Shown in pieces: positions 17,030 through 24,704 of a stretch of DNA of 64,000 nt. This DNA comes from Glycomyces fuscus (GTDB lineage Bacteria; Actinomycetota; Actinomycetes; Streptosporangiales; Streptosporangiaceae): contig NYMS01000053.1 of assembly GCA_002529455.1 (NCBI GenBank), forward strand, positions 124,001 to 188,000, written 5' to 3'. Positions within the stretch are counted from its first letter, which is position 1. Each line of letters begins with the position of its first letter. The notes under the pieces are model-generated. The model worked only from the letters and a program-made list of their open reading frames with translations. It was not told the origin of the DNA and did not search any database. A program made the position numbers and the translations under genes.

Positions 17030-17441
17030 GCCCCGGGCCGACGCGCGGGCGGCCCGGCCCGGTCCCGCGGTGACGCGTCCGTTCCGCCCCGCTCCCGGGA
17101 GTGATCTTCGCCGCTTCGTACGGGAGTTCGCCCCTCCCGTTCCCGCAGGTGGGGACGGGCCCGGTGCCGCCTGGCACCCGCCGTGGGCTGGAAGGCCCCC
17201 GCCGACGGGACCAAGGGCCCTTGCGACGCGGGGAGAACGTATCCACATCGTGAGACCGGACAGAAATCCGGGTGCCCCGCGCCACGATATGCTTGCCGTA
17301 TCGGTGGTCGCTCCCGCGGTCCTGCGGACGCCCCGGTCCCCACTCGGCCTCCGGGAATCACGTCGCCCCGGCCTGTGTTGTGAGAGACCCGCCGTGCCCG
17401 CCGTGACCGCGCGCCGGGCACAGAGCCTTGGGAGGGGAGAC
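17030..17441. other. Intergenic region upstream of the DtxR-type regulator
   Basis: 412 bases without a credible gene. A short hairpin GGTGCC-GCCT-GGCACC near 17162-17177 could weakly end pdxH transcription. The part from about 17230 to 17310 is less GC-rich (AACGTATCCACATCG, CACGATATGCTTGCC) and is the likely promoter zone of the regulator. No iron-box-like palindrome is visible. Confidence 0.35.
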
Positions 17442-18143
17442 TTGACCGCACACGGGCTGATCGACACCACGGAGATGTACCTCCGTACGGTCTTCGAGCT
17501 CGAAGAGGAGGGCATTGTTCCGCTTCGGGCCCGTATCGCCGAACGCCTGCACCAGAGCGGTCCCACGGTGAGCCAGACCGTGGCCCGCATGGAGCGCGAC
17601 GGCCTGCTGCGGGTCGAGAACGACAGGCACCTGGTCATGACCGCCGAGGGGCGCCGCCTGGCCACCCACGTCATGCGCAAGCACCGGCTCGCCGAGCGCC
17701 TGCTCGTCGACGTCATCGGCCTCCCCTGGGAGGACGTGCACATCGAGGCCTGCCGCTGGGAGCACGTCATCTCCGAGGCGGTGGAGGAGCGCCTGGTGAC
17801 GCTGCTCAACGCCCCCTCGGTGTGCCCGCACGGCAACCCGATCCCCGGCCTGGACGAGCTGGGCCTGGAGGACTACTCCCCCGAGCCCTTCACCGACGAC
17901 TCCATCGTCCCGATGATCGACGTCGCCGGGAACAGCGAGATCACGGTCACCGTGCGGCGGATCAGCGAGCAGATCCAGTCGGACGCCGACATCATGCTCA
18001 CCTTGCGCGAATCCGGGGTACAACCGGGACAGGAAGTGGTCTTGCGAGCCTCTGACGACGGGGTCCGCGTGGTCGACGGGGAGTCCGGGGAAACCGAGCT
18101 CTCGGCGCTCGTCGCCGGACACATCTTCGTCGCCAAGCCGTGA
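17442..18143 (+). CDS. DtxR/IdeR-family metal-dependent regulator
   Basis: A 233-residue protein starting at TTG 17442 after GGGAGGGGAG. The N-terminal winged helix (PLRARIAERLHQSGPTVSQT) is followed by the dimerisation and metal domain and a C-terminal SH3-like domain. All diphtheria toxin repressor metal ligands are conserved with a +2 offset: M12, H81, E85, H100, C104, E107 and H108. It is therefore expected to bind Fe(II) and repress iron-acquisition genes, as IdeR does; a manganese role cannot be excluded. It is followed 152 bases later by the PAS-PP2C gene on the same strand. A TTG start in a global regulator suggests low expression. Confidence 0.9.
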   Translation: MTAHGLIDTTEMYLRTVFELEEEGIVPLRARIAERLHQSGPTVSQTVARMERDGLLRVENDRHLVMTAEGRRLATHVMRKHRLAERLLVDVIGLPWEDVHIEACRWEHVISEAVEERLVTLLNAPSVCPHGNPIPGLDELGLEDYSPEPFTDDSIVPMIDVAGNSEITVTVRRISEQIQSDADIMLTLRESGVQPGQEVVLRASDDGVRVVDGESGETELSALVAGHIFVAKP

Positions 18144-18295
18144 ACCGTACGGACACGTTGATTGGTTGCTCATCAGGATTGTCACATTGCGCTGCGGGAA
18201 CGTTGACGGTGTTGCTACGCTCGCCCCAAGGTGCGGTCGTTCGGGGTACCCGGAGCAGGCATGTGTGCAGCTCATGACGGCGAGGTGGCGGCTAG

Positions 18296-20587
18296 ATGAC
18301 ACGGTGGGGTGAGCCCTTCCGGGAGGGCGACGCGCTCGCCACGGCCGCAGTGGCGGACCAGGCGCAGATCGCCATCGTCGTCATCGACCGCGACAGCCTC
18401 CTGCGCTACTGGAACCCCTTCGCGCGCGAACTCTTCGGGTTCGTGGGCGGTCGCGACTACGTCGGCCTCTCCCTGCTCGACATCGGCATCCACGAGTCCG
18501 ACCGCGAGCACGCCTCCCAGCTGGCCCGGCGCGTCCTGCGCGGGGAGCCGTGGGAGGGCACCTTCGCCGTGCTCCGGGGCGACTCGACCTGGATCCACGT
18601 GCGGGCACAGGCGGTGCCCACGCGCGGCGAGTCGGGCGAGGTCGACGGCATCACCCTGATCGCCAGGGAGGCGCTGCGCAGCGGACGGGTGGAGGAGCAG
18701 TACGGCCTGCTGGAGCGCATCGGCAGCCGGCTGACCAGCTCGCTGGAGTTCGACTCCACGGTCAGGGGCGTGGCGGGCATCCTCGTCCCGCAGTTCGCCG
18801 ACCACTGCTTCATCGACCTCTACGACCGCGACCGCCTGGTCAGACAGGTGTCGGTGCACGCCGAGGGGTGGACGCCCCCGCCGCGCACCTGGTTCGACGT
18901 CGGCGACGAGGTCCGCTACCCCGAACGCCACTTCGTCACCCAGGCCCTGCGCCGGATGGAGACGGTGGTCAGCAGCGAGTACCTGTTCGAGAACTCGCCC
19001 AGCACGCGCTCCGACCAGGTCTCCCGCCAGGTCGGCATCACCTCCGCCATCGCCGCCCCGCTGCGGGCCCGCGGCGAGGTGCTCGGCGTGCTCACCCTGG
19101 CGCTGTCCGGGCTCTCCCCGCGGCAGAAGAACACCTACGGCGGCTTCGACCGCGACCTCGTCGGCGCCATCGCCTCCCGCGTGGCCCTGGCCATCGACAA
19201 CGCCCGCCTGTTCGAGCAGGAGCGCAGCACCGCGCTCGCCTTCCAGCGCAGCCTGCTGCCCAGCAGCCTCCCCCGGCTGGACGGGCTGACCGTGGCCCAC
19301 CGCTACCTGCCCGCCGGACCGCTGCGATCCGACGGCTGCGGGGTCCAGACCCAGATCGGCGGCGACTTCTACGACGCCATCCCGCTCTCCGCCGGACGCG
19401 TGGGGCTGGTCATCGGCGACGTCGAGGGCCGCGGCCCGCACGCCGCCGCCGTCATGGGCCAGCTGCGCGCCGCGCTGCGCGCCTTCGCCCAGGCCGACCG
19501 CGAGCCCGCCGACATCCTGCGCGAACTCGACGAGTGGGTCCGCCAGCTGGGCCAGGAGGACGAGGAGGGCGGCGGCACCTGGATCCCCAGCGTCAGCTGC
19601 CTGTACATGGTCTACGACGCCTGGTCGCGCGAGCTGTCCTACGCCAACGCCGGGCACGCGCCCCCGCTGCTGGTCACCTCCGAGTCGGTGGAGAAGATCG
19701 ACCTGGAGGTCACCGACCGCATGCTGGGCGTGCGCGCCAAGGGCGGGTCCGGCGAGGACGTGGTCTACCACCAGGCCAACCTGCGCCTGCCCATCGGCGC
19801 CACCCTGGTCCTGTACACCGACGGGCTCGTGGACCGGCGCCCGGCCGGGGGCAGGCCGGACCCCGAGCGGGCCTTCGAGCGGCTCTCCGAGCGGGTGGCC
19901 GAGGTCGCCGACAAGGACGTGGACCAGATCGCCGAGGCGGCCGTGCACAGCGTCCCGGGCGAGCTGGACGACGACACCGCGCTGATGGTCGTGCGCACCC
20001 ACTCCGAGGAGCTGGCGCTGCGCGAGGGCTGGTTCCCCTCGGAGGCCTCCACCGTGGGCGAGGCCCGCCACATGGCGGCCAACACCTTCAACGAGTGGGG
20101 GGTGGACCGCGACCAGGCCGAACTGGCCTGTCTGCTGGTCTCGGAGATCGTCACCAACGTCGTCATCCACGCCACCCCGCACCCGGTGCACCGCGAGTTC
20201 ACCGGCGGGGGGGTGCTGGACTCCGAGACCCCGCTCGGCTCCGGGGCCGACGAGTTCGACGAGGACTGGACGGACCTGCTGGAGGCGGTGGCCGAGGAGA
20301 GCGACGAGCCCGCCGAGGAGGCCGGGGAGAAGGAGTTCCTGCTGCGGCTGCGGCGCGGCGCGAACACCGTGTGGGTGGAGGTCTTCGACAACGACCTGCG
20401 CCTGCCCCGCATCCGCAGCGCCGCCGCCGACGACGAGGGCGGCCGGGGCCTGTACCTGGTCGAGCAGCTGGCCAGCCGGTGGGGGGCGCGCCCGACCCCC
20501 GACGGCAAGGCGGTCTGGTTCGAGATGCCCATGCACTCCGAGGAGGCCGAGAAGGCCGACGAGGAGCACGGGACCGACCAGGACTAG
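18296..20587 (+). CDS. PAS-GAF-PP2C phosphatase with C-terminal GHKL ATPase
   Basis: A 763-residue cytoplasmic signalling protein. Order: PAS (about 15-125, IDRDSLLRYWNPFARELFG), GAF (about 135-310), SpoIIE/PP2C phosphatase (about 330-570, with GGDFYD near 354 and DDDTALMVV near 559) and a HATPase_c_2 domain (about 590-745; N-box SEIVTNVVIHA, G-box GGRGLYLVEQL). Actinobacteria use this combination to control anti-sigma/STAS partner switches: the ATPase phosphorylates a STAS protein or binds a sigma factor, and the phosphatase reverses it. An acidic insertion of about 55 residues (DEFDEDWTDLLEAVAEESDE) splits the N-box from the G1 box. There is no transmembrane segment. The cognate STAS protein is not adjacent; one is encoded at 41.9 kb. 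Confidence 0.9.
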   Translation: MTRWGEPFREGDALATAAVADQAQIAIVVIDRDSLLRYWNPFARELFGFVGGRDYVGLSLLDIGIHESDREHASQLARRVLRGEPWEGTFAVLRGDSTWIHVRAQAVPTRGESGEVDGITLIAREALRSGRVEEQYGLLERIGSRLTSSLEFDSTVRGVAGILVPQFADHCFIDLYDRDRLVRQVSVHAEGWTPPPRTWFDVGDEVRYPERHFVTQALRRMETVVSSEYLFENSPSTRSDQVSRQVGITSAIAAPLRARGEVLGVLTLALSGLSPRQKNTYGGFDRDLVGAIASRVALAIDNARLFEQERSTALAFQRSLLPSSLPRLDGLTVAHRYLPAGPLRSDGCGVQTQIGGDFYDAIPLSAGRVGLVIGDVEGRGPHAAAVMGQLRAALRAFAQADREPADILRELDEWVRQLGQEDEEGGGTWIPSVSCLYMVYDAWSRELSYANAGHAPPLLVTSESVEKIDLEVTDRMLGVRAKGGSGEDVVYHQANLRLPIGATLVLYTDGLVDRRPAGGRPDPERAFERLSERVAEVADKDVDQIAEAAVHSVPGELDDDTALMVVRTHSEELALREGWFPSEASTVGEARHMAANTFNEWGVDRDQAELACLLVSEIVTNVVIHATPHPVHREFTGGGVLDSETPLGSGADEFDEDWTDLLEAVAEESDEPAEEAGEKEFLLRLRRGANTVWVEVFDNDLRLPRIRSAAADDEGGRGLYLVEQLASRWGARPTPDGKAVWFEMPMHSEEAEKADEEHGTDQD

Positions 20588-20599
20588 CTCTCGCGGGGG

Positions 20600-20643
20600 C
20601 GGGCCCGGCGCCGTCGCGGAACCACCGTGACGCGCCGGGCCCG
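20600..20643 (+). terminator. Terminator after the PAS-PP2C gene
   Basis: A perfect 12-bp inverted repeat (CGGGCCCGGCGC / GCGCCGGGCCCG) with a 20-base loop begins 12 bases past the stop codon. Confidence 0.7.
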
Positions 20644-20703
20644 TCCGCTAGGCGGGGAACCATGCCTGGGGTCTGTCCGCGGCCTCAGCTCGTGGTGGGG
20701 GGT

Positions 20704-20900
20704 TGGTGCGGGCGCCCACGGGGTTGCCGGAGGTGGCGGAGGCGGGTTCGTGAGGAGCGAACGAATCCGCTGGAGACACCGAGGGTTCCCGTGCTTCGGG
20801 TGACCGGACACCAGAAGGACCGCGCCGTAGGCGTCGGTCGAGGGTGGTGGCGGGCGACGGGTGGGACGAAGCGAAGCGGAGGTCCCAAAAACACTGCCTA
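20704..20900. repeat. Dispersed structured repeat, copy A
   Basis: This roughly 195-bp segment matches 63250-63442 in order and sequence: CGGGCG(C/T)CCACGGGGTT, GGCGGGTTCG(T/C)GAGGA, GGTTCCCGT(G/T)CTTCGGG, and GAAGCGAAGCGGA, ending in CACTGCCTAG. It contains at least three hairpin modules: GGCGGGTTCG with CGAATCCGC; CCCG-TGCTT-CGGG; and GGGAC-GAAGCGAAGCGGAG-GTCCC. The last base pairs into the stop codon of the downstream-strand gene (TAG, 20898-20900). It encodes no plausible protein. Confidence 0.8.
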
Positions 20901-21065
20901 GCGCCAGGACCAGGCCCACAGCAGCAGGCACACGAAGACGAAGAAGAGCACGATCCCGCCGGTGGTCCACGGGATGTGGACCCGGGGCCGGAGCTTGCGC
21001 ACCCCGATCACGAGCAGCACGACCAGCAGGCCCATGACGATGAGGCCGTCCCACGCACCGCTCAT
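20898..21065 (-). CDS. 55-residue two-pass membrane protein
   Basis: A 56-codon frame starting ATG 21065 with GGAG five bases upstream. Two hydrophobic helices flank a short basic loop: about residues 8-22 (IVMGLLVVLLVIGV) and 37-54 (GIVLFFVFVCLLLWAWSW), with KLRPRVHIPW between them. It lies 36 bases after the acyl-CoA dehydrogenase on the same strand, so it is probably cotranscribed. I do not recognise the family. Its stop codon is shared with the first bases of dispersed repeat A. It falls below the length cut-off of many gene callers. Confidence 0.6.
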   Translation of the reverse strand: MSGAWDGLIVMGLLVVLLVIGVRKLRPRVHIPWTTGGIVLFFVFVCLLLWAWSWR

Positions 21066-21101
21066 CCCAGCTCCGACCCTTCCCGAAAGGGGGTTGTGCG
21101 G

Positions 21102-22244
21102 TCACAGTCCCAGGCCGCGCCCCACGATCTCCTTCATGATCTCGGTGGTGCCACCGTAGATCGTCTGGATGCGGGTGTCCTGCCAGGCCCGTGCCACGGG
21201 GTATTCCATCATGTACCCGTACCCGCCGTGAAGCTGGAGGCACCGGTCCATGACCTTGTTGCACAGTTCGGTGGTCCACCACTTGGCCATGGCGGCGTCC
21301 TCGACGGTGAGCTCACCTCGGTTGAGCAGGCCGATGCCGCGGTCGACGTAGGTGCGGGCGATGTCCACCTCGGTGGCCAACTCGGCCAGGACAAAACGGG
21401 TGTTCTGGAAGCGCCCAATCGGCCGGCCGAAGGCGGTCCGCTCCCGGCAGTAGGCGATGGTGTGCTGGAGCATGGACTCGGCGGAGGCCACCGCGCAGGT
21501 GGCGATGGACAGCCGCTCCTGCGGCAGGTTCTCCATCAGGTGGACGAACCCGCCGCCCTCCCGGCCGATGAGGTTGGCCGCCGGGACGCGCACGTCGTCG
21601 AAGAACAGCTCCGCGGTGTCCTGGGCCTTCATGCCGATCTTGTCGAGGTTGCGGCCCCGGGTGAAGCCGGGGGCGCCCCGTTCCACCGCGATCAGCGAGA
21701 AGCCCTGCGCGCCCGCGTCGGGGTCGGTCCGGGCGACCACGATCACCAGGTCGGCGTTGACGCCGTTGGTGATGAAGGTCTTGGACCCGTTGAGGACGTA
21801 CTCGTCGCCGTCGCGCACCGCCGAGGTGGCGATGCCCTGGAGGTCGCTGCCCGCCCCGGGCTCGGTCATGGCGATGGCGGTGATCAGCTCGCCGCTGGCG
21901 AACCCCGGCAGCCAGCGCCTCTTCTGGTCCTCGTCGGTCAGGTCGACCATGTACGGGGCCATGACGTCGTTCTGGAGCGTGATGCCCAGGCCGCTGGCGT
22001 GGGCCCGGCAGATCTCCTCGTTGACGATGGCGTTGTAGCGGAAGTCCCTCAGCCCCGTGCCGCCGTACTCCTCGGGCACGCCGTGTCCGAGCAGGCCGAC
22101 CTCGCCCGCCCTGGTCCACACCTCGCGGGGCACGATCCCGTCCCTCTCCCACTCCGGATGGTGCGGCGCGACCTCGCGCTTGAGGAACTCGGCCACCGAG
22201 GCGCGGAAGAGGTCCTGGTCGGCGTCGAAGAGTTCCCGCTTCAT
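21102..22244 (-). CDS. Acyl-CoA dehydrogenase
   Basis: A 380-residue flavoprotein with the three-domain acyl-CoA dehydrogenase fold: FAD/substrate blocks MTEPGAGSDLQGI, YVLNGSKTFITNG and the C-terminal CLQLHGGYGYM. The usual catalytic Glu of the YEGT motif is Gly here (YGGTTEIMKEI), as in the isovaleryl/long-chain branch where the base sits on helix G; the candidate is the Glu in QERLSI near residue 242. It performs the first oxidation of beta-oxidation or branched-chain degradation. Start ATG 22244 with GGAG at 7 bases. Its promoter carries a 7-5-7 palindrome also found before the thiolase 2.4 kb away. Confidence 0.92.
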   Translation of the reverse strand: MKRELFDADQDLFRASVAEFLKREVAPHHPEWERDGIVPREVWTRAGEVGLLGHGVPEEYGGTGLRDFRYNAIVNEEICRAHASGLGITLQNDVMAPYMVDLTDEDQKRRWLPGFASGELITAIAMTEPGAGSDLQGIATSAVRDGDEYVLNGSKTFITNGVNADLVIVVARTDPDAGAQGFSLIAVERGAPGFTRGRNLDKIGMKAQDTAELFFDDVRVPAANLIGREGGGFVHLMENLPQERLSIATCAVASAESMLQHTIAYCRERTAFGRPIGRFQNTRFVLAELATEVDIARTYVDRGIGLLNRGELTVEDAAMAKWWTTELCNKVMDRCLQLHGGYGYMMEYPVARAWQDTRIQTIYGGTTEIMKEIVGRGLGL

Positions 22245-22269
22245 GCTGTGCTCCGGGGTGTCGGGGTTT

Positions 22270-22320
22270 CCTGCGTGACGCCACAGTAACCGAACAAGAT
22301 TCGGTTTTGAAGGGGGCGCT
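22270..22320 (-). promoter_or_regulatory. acyl-CoA dehydrogenase promoter with AACCGAA-N5-TTCGGTT operator
   Basis: The perfect palindrome AACCGAA-CAAGA-TTCGGTT occupies 22288-22306. On the transcribed strand it lies between TTCAAA (-35-like) and TACTGT (-10-like), spaced 17 bases, so a bound protein would block RNA polymerase. The identical half-sites occur at 24654-24672. A TetR-type repressor is the likely binder, by inference. Confidence 0.6.
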
Positions 22321-22469
22321 CCAAGCCCGGGCAAAGTTCCCGTGCCCCTGGGAGACCGCCCGGCGGTTCCCGTGGGGCGCGGGCGCCACGGCTTCCTAGG
22401 GTGGCGGCAGCGGAGCCGGTAGCCGAGGGGCGGGGCCGCGTGCGGCCCGGCCGGGGGAGGGGGAGGGCC

Positions 22470-24500
22470 ATGGCCCAGCACGAGGCCGGGCGGCGGGAGC
22501 GCCGGGAGCACCGGGGCGGCAGGATCGCGCTGATCATGAGCGCGCTGATGCTCACCGTGCTGCTGTCGGCCCTGGACCAGACCATCGTGTCCACCGCGCT
22601 GCCCACGATCGTGTCCGACCTCGGCGGCCTCAACCACCTGTCGTGGGTGATCACCGCCTACCTGCTCGCGGTCACGGCCGTCACGCCGCTGTGGGGCAAG
22701 CTCGGCGACCAGTTCGGCCGCAAGCCGCTCTTCCTCACCTGCATCGCCGTCTTCGTGCTCGGCTCGGCCCTGTGCGGGACCGCCCAGGACATGTTCCAGC
22801 TCATCCTCTTCCGCGCGCTCCAGGGCGTCGGCGGCGGAGGGCTCATGGTGCTGGCCTCCGCCATCATCGGCGACGTCGTCTCGCCCCGCGAGCGCGGCAG
22901 GTACCAGGGGCTGTTCGGCGCGGTGTTCGGGATCTCCAGCGTGGCCGGTCCGCTGCTCGGCGGGCTGTTCGTCGACCACCTGTCCTGGCGGTGGGTGTTC
23001 TACGTCAACCTGCCGCTGGGGGTCCTGGCCTTCGCCACGGTGGTCGCGGTGCTGCCGCGCCGCCAGCCCACCGGCCGCCAGAGCATCGACTACCTCGGGA
23101 TCGTGCTGCTGGCGGCCACCGCGATCTGCCTGACCCTGGTCGCGTCCTGGGCCGGCAGCCTCTACCCGTGGGCGTCGCCGCAGGTCGTCGGGCTCGGCGT
23201 CGCGGCCGTGGTACTCGGTGTGGGCTGGTGGCTGTCCGCGCGGCGGTCGCCGGACCCGGTCATGCCGCTCAGCCTGTTCCGCGACCCGACCATCGTGGTG
23301 GCCATGGCGATCGGCTTCTGCGTGGGCTTCGCGATGATGGGGTCGCTGGCCTTCCTGCCGCTGTTCCTGCAGATCGTGCACGGCCTCTCGCCCACGGCCT
23401 CGGGGCTGCACCTGCTGCCGATGGTGCTGGGCCTGTTCCTGACCTCGATCACGAGCGGGCGCCTGGTCACCCGTACCGGCCGCTACAAGATCTACCCGGT
23501 GCTGGGGATGGCGGTGACCTCCTTCGGCCTGCTCCTGCTCTCGCGGCTGGGGCCGGAGAGCTCGGTGCCGCAGATGGGGCTCTACTTCTTCGTCCTCGGT
23601 GTGGGTCTGGGCCTGGTGATGCAGGTGGTGGTCGTGGTGGTGCAGAACGCCGCCAGCTACGCGAACCTGGGGGTGGCCACCTCCGCGGCGACGTTCTTCC
23701 GGTCCATCGGGGGGTCGTTCGGCACGGCGGTGTTCGGCGCCGTCTTCTCCGGGCAGCTGGCGGCCAACCTGGCCCAGAGGGCCGCGCAGGTCCAGCTGCC
23801 GCCCGGGGTGGACCCGGCGTCGCTGGAGAGCGACCCGCGCAGCCTGGACCAGCTGCCCCCGCAGGCGCAGGCCTCCTTCCTCCAGGCCTACGCCGACGCC
23901 GTGGACACCGTGTTCCTGTGCGCGGTCCCGGTCGCCCTGGCCGGGTTCGTCCTGGCGCTGTTCCTGCGGCAGGTCCCGCTGCGCACCACCATCGACTCCC
24001 CGGACCTGGACGAGTCCATCCCGCCCGTGGCCGCCGCGAGCCGCAGCGCCATCGCGCACGTGGAGAAGGAGGTGTTCCGGGCCTGCGGCAGGGAGGGCGC
24101 CGACGAGATGTACGGGCGCCTGCGCGAGGCGGCGGGGCTGGACGTCTCGCCGCGCGCGTGCTGGGTGCTCAGCCACCTGGGCGTGACCGGGCCGCTGTCG
24201 CCCGGGGAGCTGGTGGAGATGTCGGGGCTCCCCGCCGAGTACTGGGAGCCGGTCCACCGGGAGCTGGCCGAGGCGGGTTACCTGGCCGGGGAGGGCGAGC
24301 CCTGGGAACTCAGCCGGCGCGGGGTGTCCGCCGCCCGGAGGATGTTCGAGGCCCAGCGCACCGCGCTGCGCTCCCTGCTGGCCGACTACGGGCCCGAGGA
24401 GCACCCCGAGGTGGTGGCCGCCCTGGAGCGGATCACCACCGACACCCTGGGGGACGAGGGCGACGCCTCGCACCTGGGCAGCGGGGCCCACCGGACCTGA
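22470..24500 (+). CDS. DHA2-type MFS exporter with C-terminal winged-helix-like domain
   Basis: A 676-residue protein. Residues 25-530 form a 14-helix DHA2 drug:proton antiporter: LDQTIVSTALPTIVSDLGG (motif D1), GKLGDQFGRKPLF (motif A) and a motif-C-like GISSVAGPLLGGLFVD. After the last helix an extra cytoplasmic domain of about 130 residues begins near 545. It has a helix-turn-helix-like order ending in RACWVLSHLG, ..LSPGELVEMSGLPAEYWEPVHRELAEAGYL and WELSRRG, like MarR/PadR wings. The domain may sense ligand or contact other proteins. Start ATG 22470 after GGGAGGG. The gene sits between two identical operators shared with acyl-CoA dehydrogenase and thiolase, linking export with acyl-CoA metabolism. 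Confidence 0.85.
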   Translation: MAQHEAGRRERREHRGGRIALIMSALMLTVLLSALDQTIVSTALPTIVSDLGGLNHLSWVITAYLLAVTAVTPLWGKLGDQFGRKPLFLTCIAVFVLGSALCGTAQDMFQLILFRALQGVGGGGLMVLASAIIGDVVSPRERGRYQGLFGAVFGISSVAGPLLGGLFVDHLSWRWVFYVNLPLGVLAFATVVAVLPRRQPTGRQSIDYLGIVLLAATAICLTLVASWAGSLYPWASPQVVGLGVAAVVLGVGWWLSARRSPDPVMPLSLFRDPTIVVAMAIGFCVGFAMMGSLAFLPLFLQIVHGLSPTASGLHLLPMVLGLFLTSITSGRLVTRTGRYKIYPVLGMAVTSFGLLLLSRLGPESSVPQMGLYFFVLGVGLGLVMQVVVVVVQNAASYANLGVATSAATFFRSIGGSFGTAVFGAVFSGQLAANLAQRAAQVQLPPGVDPASLESDPRSLDQLPPQAQASFLQAYADAVDTVFLCAVPVALAGFVLALFLRQVPLRTTIDSPDLDESIPPVAAASRSAIAHVEKEVFRACGREGADEMYGRLREAAGLDVSPRACWVLSHLGVTGPLSPGELVEMSGLPAEYWEPVHRELAEAGYLAGEGEPWELSRRGVSAARRMFEAQRTALRSLLADYGPEEHPEVVAALERITTDTLGDEGDASHLGSGAHRT

Positions 24501-24638
24501 GGGCAGCCCGAGGGGAGGGGGACCCGAGTCCCCCTTCCCAGCTTTTTTCTCCAGGTTGGCAGCCCGCACGGCCCGCCGCCACGGGGAACTCCCGCCTGTG
24601 GACAACCGGCGCGGCCCCGGGTTTCCGGGGGCGGGGTC

Positions 24639-24672
24639 TTGCCGGATCAAGGAAACCGAATACAGTTCGGTT
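24639..24672 (+). promoter_or_regulatory. Thiolase promoter with AACCGAA-N5-TTCGGTT operator
   Basis: TTGCCG (24639-24644) and TACAGT (24661-24666) are spaced 16 bases. The palindrome AACCGAA-TACAG-TTCGGTT (24654-24672) covers the -10. Its half-sites are identical to those in the acyl-CoA dehydrogenase promoter; only the 5-base centre differs. Confidence 0.65.
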
Positions 24673-24704
24673 CGTAACCGTCATCCAGGCCCTTGGAGGA
24701 CCCC

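Noticed and set aside
12788..17836. A 1,682-codon open frame on the minus strand opposite the receptor gene and pdxH
   Set aside because: It is antisense to clearly conserved proteins; its product is His/Gly/Val/Ala-rich without any motif. In very GC-rich DNA such stop-free antisense frames arise by composition.
21102..24650. Apparent 1,182-aa protein ending in acyl-CoA dehydrogenase
   Set aside because: The first 800 codons are antisense to the DHA2 exporter and lack motifs; a good RBS and family start exist at 22244.
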